This document shows positions 56,247 through 64,000 of a DNA stretch of 64,000 bases, piece by piece. The translations under genes and the position numbers were made by a program. The notes under the pieces are model-generated. The model ran no database searches. It saw nothing but the letters and a program-made list of their open reading frames with translations, and was not told the origin of the DNA. Origin of the DNA: Macrobrachium rosenbergii (taxonomy: Eukaryota > Arthropoda > Malacostraca > Decapoda > Palaemonidae); the NCBI RefSeq assembly GCF_040412425.1, contig NC_089743.1, positions 90,179,971 to 90,243,970 of the forward strand, given 5' to 3'. Every line of letters starts with the position of its first letter. The first letter of the stretch is position 1.

Positions 56247-57029
56247 TATGTATGTATGTATGTGTTGATTATGCATTATGTATGTATGGATGTATGTACT
56301 TTACTCACAGACTTGTACATTCATAAACCCATACAGATAACAATATCCTTCTTTCACCCAATAATTAATGGATGTCTACGTTTCTTAATAATAAGAGTAC
56401 TGGAAATATCACAGAGCCCAAACTGCTAAACCGACTCTCAAAATATTGATAATTGGCTAGAGGCCGTAACCTCTTTTCTCCATAATAATAATTACACCTA
56501 TTTTGCTGTCATCATGCCCAGTTTGGAATCTGCCTCTTATATTTATGGAGTTTCTTTTTTTTTTTTTTTTTGCCCTCTCTCTCTTCTCTCTCTTAATTCT
56601 CGTTTTATATCTTCTCTTGATCCCCTTTCGCTCTTCCATTTAGCATTTATTGTCTATTACATCGATCTCTCTCGGCCTCTCATTTGGTGGCCTCGTAACA
56701 CTGGTCCAACGTCCTCTTCCCACAAATGTGATTCAGTGACTGTGTCCTTCCACCACTGTCCTTGCTATTATAGAGAAACAAAAGTGGGATCCGGCTGAGA
56801 TAGGAGGTGGAATTCCGCAATCCCGAAATGCCACAACACGGTCGCCATAGCCATCAGACCTACGTACGTTCCGTGGGAACTCCTACCGGTCTTGGTATTC
56901 TAGGTAGGGATGCCTAACATGCCTACATCAGATCTACTGGAATAGGTTTTCTATTTTCTTCTTTAGACTCTTAATGTTTTCGTGCTGGTCAATAGGAAAT
57001 TTTAATTTGAGTGTTCTTTGCAATGCCGT
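56247..57029. other. unrecognised stretch
   Basis: A 94-codon plus frame (56514-56798) crosses T and CT runs and has no motif. Confidence 0.4.
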
Positions 57030-57092
<63 letters not shown>

Positions 57093-57096
57093 GAAG

Positions 57097-57168
<72 letters not shown>

Positions 57169-57194
57169 AGAAAGGAGAGAGAGAGAGAGAAGAA

Positions 57195-57245
<51 letters not shown>
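57030..57245. repeat. (GA)n tract with AAGAAA interruptions
   Basis: Four GA runs are separated by three short purine interruptions (ctgaagaaaa, cgaagaaag, agaagaaag). It is the longest GA zone in the window and produces Arg-Glu and Ser-Leu frames. Confidence 0.96.
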
Positions 57246-57248
<3 letters not shown>

Positions 57249-57586
57249 TTAGAGCACGATTCTGTAATTATTAAAATTTTGTGGCTCATTTCTTATCGTA
57301 ACCATCATTGTCTGTTCAGCAATTTACTGTTACTTGATACGCTGATCAACTAGTTCGTCATATATTAGTTAATTTTCTGTTAATACTTATGTCTTGTTGA
57401 AAAATAAGGAATTACAATATGGTGCGTCTACTACATTTCAAGTCGTGTCTTAAATGCTGGTATCGCTCTCATATACGATGTTACATTTGAAGCCTTTGAG
57501 AAATCGTATATTAGTATTTTTTTTACGGACTATGGAAGGCGATTAAGTCCTCATTCACAAATCAAAAGTGAAGAAACTGAAATATA

Positions 57587-57593
<7 letters not shown>
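57246..57593. other. unrecognised stretch
   Basis: Nothing recognised. Confidence 0.4.
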
Positions 57594-57831
<238 letters not shown>

Positions 57832-57839
57832 TATTTAAA

Positions 57840-58414
57840 GGTTTCCGCTAACGGAAGCTGCCTTCAGCAAAAGTGCCATACTGCCGAATCACAGATAAAA
57901 CCTTTGCAAAAAGACTTCCATTAGAGGAGCTACTTCATACAGCCAAAATAAATGCTCATCAGCAGATTATTCATCCCCCTTATACACACTGCACCATTCT
58001 CCTTTATCTTACTAACATTCTGCCTCATTCTGCATATCTTTTCTTCCTCCCACTCATAATGTTTTCGAATCGTGTACTCTTTTTTTCACCAACTTATCCC
58101 AAAATACTTAATGATTTATCCTTTCACACTATGCTGATTTTTTTTATCAATTCTTCTAAGTATTTACACATTTCCCACACTTCCAGCTCTTCTCACCCTG
58201 CATATACAATAGAAGTAGTGTTTCTTAATGACTTAGAACTTTTTCTTGTCAGTCTTATTCAGCATCTATACTTCTCTTTCACATCGGAGAGATGCCTCGA
58301 CACTCCCTTCACATACCTTACCTTGGATTTTATGGGAACTCCAAAGCTATTCCCTATCCTTTGCACACATGCTCACAACTCACTTCCTCGCTTCAACGAT
58401 TCTGAGACTCAAAA
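57840..58414 (-). mobile_element. LINE relic 2, 3' portion
   Basis: Lies directly 3' (minus strand) of the LINE 2 reverse transcriptase, from which it is separated only by SINE A3. Part of it (about 57960-58080) matches 63790-63940 (shared: attcgaaaac, gggaggaRaga, gtataaggggg). Its end near the TA tract contains short self-complementary strings (tttccgctaacggaa). The 182-codon plus frame 57873-58421 is the antisense of this region. Confidence 0.65.
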
Positions 58415-58696
58415 AAGTTAAGTATACTTTAGTTTAACCAGAACACTGAGCTGATTAACAGTTCTCCTAGGGCTGGCCCGAAGGATTAGATTTATTTTAC
58501 GTGGCTGAGAAGCAAATGGTTAACCTAGCAACGGGACCTACAGCTTATTGTGCAATCCGAACCACATTAGAACGAGAAATGAATTTCTATCACCAGAAAT
58601 AAATTCCTCTAATTGGCCGGTCGGAGAATCGAACGCGGGACCAGCAGAGCGCTAGCTGAGAACGATACCAATCCGTCCAATGAGGAAGTGATCTGG
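58415..58696 (-). mobile_element. SINE family A, full-length copy (A3), nested in LINE 2
   Basis: 282 bp, the same length as A2, with the same head, body and tail. The minus-strand B-box region reads GCGTTCGATTCTCC. An exact 9-bp target-site duplication, gactcaaaa, lies at 58406-58414 and 58697-58705. Removing the SINE restores continuous LINE sequence, so this insertion is younger than the LINE copy. Confidence 0.93.
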
Positions 58697-59420
58697 GACT
58701 CAAAACTCAGGATACTACATTCTTATATGAAATCAACAGATTCCATTCTTCCAGCATGCATACTAATACACTCACTGCTTCATCTTCCTGGTTTCATTTA
58801 CCCTCATAACCTTTGTTCACATATACCCCCAACCGTATCCTTTTCAAAACTTAAAACCTTTTACCCTGCTCTGCAGTTTTTCCTCACCGTCTCCAGTCAG
58901 TGTTGTGTCATCTCTAAATTCCCAGTCACAACCTACGTCCAAATTCGTTGCTCTGACTTCTCATATCACTACATTCATGAAGATATAAAAAAAAAAAATT
59001 GTATTCCTCAGATAACTTTTACCCGACATCATTCACTCTCCTACCTACAGGTTGTAATGCAAGCTTCATTTCATTATGAACGCTATTAATTGCTTTCAAA
59101 AACTTACCTCTACCATGCAATTTATCATACAACTTCAACACCCTCCAAACATTGCCTTTTGATCAATTTCATTGCAGCATTTTTTAGGTTCGAGTAAGCC
59201 ACAAAAGTCTCTCTTCTCATATAATAACTTCATAAAAAAAACATCAAGTTGATCCTCATACTCTTTTCGTTTTGTTCTTATCCTATCAATCCTTGTGTCA
59301 TCTTTCTTTATACACCAAATCTTACCATGCCCCATCACTGGTGTTGGATGGAAAGTTAGCATCTATAATTCTCACAGTTTCTTCCATCACCTTTACCTCA
59401 AGACAGTGGAACAGTTAAAC
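58697..59420 (-). pseudogene. LINE relic 2, reverse transcriptase portion
   Basis: Minus-strand blocks in order from the right: CGLLEPKKCCNEIDQKAM (about 59155-59210), LKLYDKLHGRGKFLKAIN with NSVHNEMKLALQPVGRRVN (about 59025-59141), FRDDTTLTGDGEEKLQ (catalytic box at 58907-58918), VMRVNETRKMK, and MHAGRMESVD near 58735-58762. This is the palm order of RTE/craft-type reverse transcriptases, from F(A)DD to the V-(D/E)-S-F-x-YLG region. The alanine of the usual FADD box is an arginine here, and several stops and frameshifts intervene. The 158-codon plus frame 58613-59089 is its antisense. Confidence 0.82.
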
Positions 59421-60761
59421 CTCTCATTCATCCGCTCTAGACCGACTGTTTAAGCTAGGCATACCTTACAAACCCTGGTCAGCCATGAAATTAAGTCACC
59501 ACCACAGAATCTCGCTTGCGATCCCGGTGATGCCTGGTATCTTTTCATTTTTCAGTCTCTTACTTTCCTTATTTATTTAATTTGCATTCACTTCCACAAT
59601 CATTCTCAAACTTATATCAACCCCATCCATTTGCAAACTTCAGCTTACCCTGTCTCCTGTCTTTCAAAACTATATTGACTCTGGATTGGATTACGGTTAG
59701 ACAACAAATATATTTACCAATTACCATAGGCCTTATTCCTTTGAAGAAGTGGCTATAAAAGGTGTTGGTCTTCTTTTTCCGACAACTCTATTGAGATTAA
59801 GTTACTAACCCCATGACCAATATACATATGTATGTATATATACATATACATATATATATATATATATATAATTGCATTCGTGTGAGTGTGTATGCACGTA
59901 TGATCGTATGTATAGGTGAATGAACGCATGCATATGATAAAAGGGAAGATAAATACCATTTGAGATCAAATCACCCATTAATGAACGAGAAAAGAGCAGA
60001 CTGGAAGAAGAATAGGGAAGCCAATAAATGCAACGGGCATATTGACCCTAAGACCACGCTACTCAGCCTTTGATGGCCGAGTACCAGGATCGTAAAACCC
60101 ACTGAAGCAGGTAATGAATTGACTCAATCAATTATCCGAAAAAAAAGAAAAATTCCCAAGAGGAGAAGTACTACAGAACGGCGCTTTTTTTTCTCCTCCC
60201 GGTATTGCATAACAGCAGCCAACATATGCGAGTTATTTCCCACATATGTAGGGAAAAAAAGATGGAACTCCCTCTGAAATGCCGGGCCGCAGAGTAATCT
60301 GATTAAGTTAGAATTGCCTTCGGGGAAGGTTTCTCCAGACAAGAAGTTGTTGTTAAGATTTTTAGTATTTCTGTTTTATTGGCCTTTAAACGATTACTTG
60401 ATTCTGGCGTATTGGCTATATGGGTGCGCACACGCAAGCAAATTCGTTAGTCAAGATGCACAGACACGCACATGCACACACACGCACACACGAAAAGTAA
60501 GGTACCCATACCGTCACAAATCGCGGTAACTTGAGAAAAGGTGGAGACGAGAAAAGGTGGAGACGAGAAGTTCCAACCTCAAGATGTTATCGTTTCGGAA
60601 TACAGATCAAAGAACCTTCCTCTGCATGTTTAAAGAGGGGTCAATAGTGAGAGGAGTTTGCCCCGGACTAGACAACGGCAAATCTATTAACGGAATTTAC
60701 TATGCGATGACAATCTTTGTTTCACACAGTACATATATAGATAAATGCGAATCATTTTATA

Positions 60762-60763
<2 letters not shown>
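59421..60763. other. unrecognised stretch
   Basis: No gene. A short TA tract lies at 59847-59870 and a CA-rich patch at about 60462-60490. Confidence 0.4.

Positions 60764-60854
<91 letters not shown>
60764..60854. repeat. (TA)n microsatellite
   Basis: About 36 TA units, one TACA interruption and a further short TA run. Confidence 0.96.
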
Positions 60855-60855
<1 letters not shown>

Positions 60856-62839
60856 CAGTTATTATTTTCCATCTTTTATTCTTCAATTTATTTTTCTTTT
60901 GAATACAGACTTGTACGCATGGGGGTATGCATGAATGAATAATTAAAACACAACTCTTTTTTTTTCGACTTGAATGAAATGATTATGAAATGAAAAACCT
61001 TTCATTAAAAGCCCTAATAATTCGCATCTGGATTCAAGGCTAAATTAGGGTCGTTCCGAATGAGAATAAAAACCTAAAGAAAGTATAAAACGACGAAGAG
61101 GTGAGATTTTAAAAAGAATTTTCTCTTTAGCATTTGAGAATTTTCTTTCATCGTGTGCCTCAAGTCTTAAATGTCAGACTGACCTTGAAAGGAAAATAAA
61201 CACGAAACTAGATCAATTCTATTTTAACTACACGTATCTGTTAACCTTGATTACCTGTAGAAAATCTGAAGAAGATCCTGAGTCGTCACGCCAGGTAAGT
61301 GACTAAGGGGTTAAACTGTAGCTTTACCTTTTATTACCGGAGATACTGTGGTTTCAAGAAATGATATTTCCCTTAGCACAATGGATCCCGTACTTTGCTC
61401 GGGATGATGATAATTATCCGGCAGGCATGCCATAGCCAATTCATTTATTATAGAGTGACTGTAATATTCCTGTTAATTTGTGATATTTGTCTTTCTTTGT
61501 TCGCAAATGAAAATTCATAATTTTAGTATTAAAATTTTCAATAATCGTCTCTCTTTCATTTATCAGCAAGAAAATTTGTTGAAATAATCTGGTCTATAAA
61601 GTTATATATTTTCATTTTCACTCTGTCACTATATGAGTTCACTCGAGACATTATTATTTCTTAAAATTAACGTTGGACTGAGAGTCAATTCCGAAATCCT
61701 AGGACGTCTGCAAGGACAAGACTCGGAAAACACACGAGCCGCTATTTGATAAACTTTGAACGATGGCATAGGCAAGGTTTGAAGAGCAATCACAACTAAG
61801 AATAAGATGCAGAGAATCTCCAACATCGAAATTACAGTGTTATTCGGGAGGACCATAAACTCAACAGACCGTGAACTACAGTAGCCAAGTCATACCATGG
61901 CCTATTAAAGCCATAACTGGTGCTTGCAATGTTGCTTCGAGCAAAAGAAATATATTATCGTCATAAAGTTCTGTACTCGTGCATTTTTTTATTGTCATAA
62001 GAATTGTTAAATAGTAATGAACTCCACGTTTTGTCTTGTCGTCGTTCAGCCCGGGGTCTGCCTACATCACTACTGCCCCCAACATAAATGTGGAAAATGA
62101 AGGTACCTAAGCCATAGTTTCCAGACGGTCCGTAACGGCCGTAAGATACTGAACTTACCATCATGACTCTTATATTACCGTCATTTTTTACCGAATGCGT
62201 CACATAGCGATCATAATGACAATCATGACAAACATTTCTATGCAGAAAACCAGAAGGCCATAGACTTGCTTAGCAGGCTTCCACAAAATATTGATTGATT
62301 CCCTATTGATTGACTGACTCATATTCTCAAACTGATATCACAATGACTATGATAATCGACGCCGTTCTTCAAAAATACTGAAACCACTCATGCGAAAGGA
62401 GAAAAGAGAACGAATGCAGTTAGAATGAATCTAGAAAAGAACTGCGGAATAAGGCTGAACAGAAGTAAAAGACGAGACTAAGAACTATGGAAGACAGCAA
62501 TGCCAAAAATGAGGACGAGAGAGCAGAGGAAAGCTTCTGAAATTGGTCGAAACAAAAAGAATGATAAACACTTAGATAAGTATACTGTATTAGAAATAAA
62601 ATAGGGCATTAGGAAAAGATAATTATCATGCAAATGCTTATAATGAAAGATAATAATTCTATAAAATTTTAATGAAATGCCTGATCAGATCTGAAACCTT
62701 TTATTAAAATTGAGAAAACAAGAAGTCGAGTATATTTTTGCATGCAAAAAAACACAAAAATGAAATACTATCCCGAAGTCCAATATAATTCACACTAACA
62801 CAAAAGTTAAAAATAAACGCACACACGCATATATTATAT
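60855..62839. other. unrecognised stretch
   Basis: No supported gene. The 80-codon minus frame at 61961-62203 contains YGRYGPSGNYGLG, a glycine/tyrosine-rich string in a locally GC-richer patch, but has no second exon. Confidence 0.4.
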
Positions 62840-62985
62840 ATAATATGTGTATATATGTGTGTGTGTGTGTGTGTGTGTATATACATAGGTATATATATAC
62901 ATGTATATACATATATTTATATAACATAAATATACATATGCATATATATATACATGTATACATATATATATATAGTATGTGTAAA

Positions 62986-63014
<29 letters not shown>
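62840..63014. repeat. compound TG/TA tract
   Basis: TG runs at about 62857-62878 and 62987-63014 enclose TATACATG-type sequence. Confidence 0.94.
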
Positions 63015-63016
<2 letters not shown>

Positions 63017-63700
63017 ACTGTGAAACTGTGAATATGAATATATGGTTAAAAGTGGATAAACTGAAATTGAAGGTATTGAAATGCAATAAGATTGTGTAAT
63101 TGAAGGCTTGGTTTAAATTATTTATTTCTGATACGGATGGATCTCTGACAATCTGCAGGGCCACTGATAGGATACCAGTGAAATCTACAAGTGTTTCGTT
63201 GCTTTCGAGAGCAGCATTGGTGGACTGAGCGAGTGACTGAAAGTAAATTAAACAAACGACAGATCGTAGGGCTATCGGCTTCATCCCTACAGACGTCCCA
63301 TTTCAAGAATGAAACAGGAGATGTCCAGCTGTGTCATCAAGAAACAGATAAATAACTAAATAAATAAATTAATTAATAAATAAATATATAAATAAATAAA
63401 TAAAAGCGAAAGCACAACGTATTTGTCAACAACTTGATTGCCATCAGGTGTCAAGAGGTAGAGGTATTCTTAATTACAACAGCACCTATGCGAGTAGTGC
63501 TAAAGAAATGACTATCATAAAATCTTTCAGCCAGTGACATAAAGGCCACCGGGTAATCGTCATTTTTGCTTAAATTTTAAATGGTAACCCTCTGCCTGTT
63601 CTGCTCATCTGATTCCTAAATTAAATTGTAGATATGGGATGTTTACCAATTACAAAACATTACAGTCAGTATTAATCTTGGTATGTTTGGTATGATAATC
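63015..63700. other. unrecognised stretch with an AAAT tract
   Basis: An AAAT/AATT tract lies at 63355-63404. A minus-strand frame over 63118-63284 has two overlapping readings and no motif. Confidence 0.4.
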
Positions 63701-63701
63701 T

Positions 63702-63734
<33 letters not shown>
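63701..63734. repeat. (CT)n microsatellite
   Basis: About 16 CT units. Confidence 0.95.
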
Positions 63735-63737
<3 letters not shown>

Positions 63738-63789
63738 TTAATGTTAGCACGGTATTTTTGGATATCAGGTACAACAGTAGGTTGGTGAA

Positions 63790-63940
63790 AAGCACATAAT
63801 TCGAAAACGTTAGGAGCGGGGAGGAGAGAGAAAGAATGACGTAGAAAATGCGGATAGAAAGTATGCAAGAAGGAGGATGAATGTTGCCAAGATACAGAGA
63901 ATTGTGCAGTATGTATAAGGGGGTTGAATACTGCATAATC
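63790..63940 (+). mobile_element. LINE 3' fragment (relic 3)
   Basis: Matches the 3' part of LINE 2 in the opposite orientation (cacataattcgaaaacgtta, gggaggagagagaaagaatg, gtgcagtatgtataaggggg). No reverse transcriptase blocks accompany it, as expected for a 5'-truncated copy. Its right boundary is unclear because the window ends about 60 bp further on. Confidence 0.6.
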
Positions 63941-64000
63941 TCGTGCCTATTGTTGCACTGGATGTCCATTTGACTATTTTATTTCTGCTGATAGAAATTC

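Noticed and set aside
57873..58421. 182-codon plus-strand frame, the longest in the window
   Set aside because: It is antisense to the 3' part of LINE relic 2 and ends just inside SINE A3. It has no domain and no expected codon pattern.
58613..59089. 158-codon plus-strand frame
   Set aside because: It starts inside SINE A3 and runs antisense to the LINE 2 reverse transcriptase blocks.

Overview
The window looks like nuclear DNA from a decapod crustacean (shrimp, crayfish, prawn or crab type). The grounds are the extreme density of long (TA)n and (GA)n/(CT)n tracts, abundant 33-150 bp tandem arrays, tRNA-derived SINEs and relics of an RTE/craft-like LINE; no bacterial or organellar gene layout is present. 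The species cannot be fixed from the sequence. I find no host protein-coding gene, no canonical tRNA or rRNA gene and no CRISPR array. Almost every long open frame is a translated microsatellite, a minisatellite whose period is a multiple of three, or the antisense of a LINE. The window is best read as intergenic or deep-intronic DNA built from mobile elements and simple repeats.

Layout. 1-11.2 kb: mostly unrecognised AT-rich DNA with GA, ATT, CT and TA tracts and one tRNA-like hairpin (8370-8442). 11.2-11.85 kb: a palindromic, TA-flanked element carrying an internal ~40-bp tandem array. 13.7 kb: a 5'-truncated SINE (family A). 16.4-18.0 kb: a very degenerate ~45-bp satellite. 20.4 kb: a 47-bp array. 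22-32 kb: interspersed family D, SINEs B and C ending in (TA)n, two 80-bp-class arrays, and a decayed LINE (28.3-29.97 kb, minus strand) that keeps a YADD box. 33-35 kb: two copies of a hairpin element embedded in (TA)n. 38.7-46.5 kb: more minisatellites, a second family D copy, a ~130-bp array, and SINEs A and B.

49-54.8 kb: small arrays and, at 52.27-53.96 kb, a DNA transposon with long inverted ends. It holds a cysteine-rich CXC-like coding remnant and is nested in another repeat. 54.4 kb: a 33-bp array. 56.1 kb: third hairpin-element copy. 57.6-59.4 kb: a second LINE relic (minus strand) split by a 282-bp SINE A with a clear target-site duplication. 63.8 kb: a third LINE fragment runs to within about 60 bp of the window end.

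How the parts relate. The repeats record an insertion history rather than a pathway. SINE A copies have 9-14 bp target-site duplications and one sits inside LINE 2, which gives relative ages. The 3' tails of SINEs B and C and of LINE 2 run directly into (TA)n tracts, suggesting that retroelement tails seed many of these microsatellites. The items most worth follow-up are the TIR transposon with the CXC-like domain, the (TA)n-embedded hairpin family and the 11.2-kb palindromic element.
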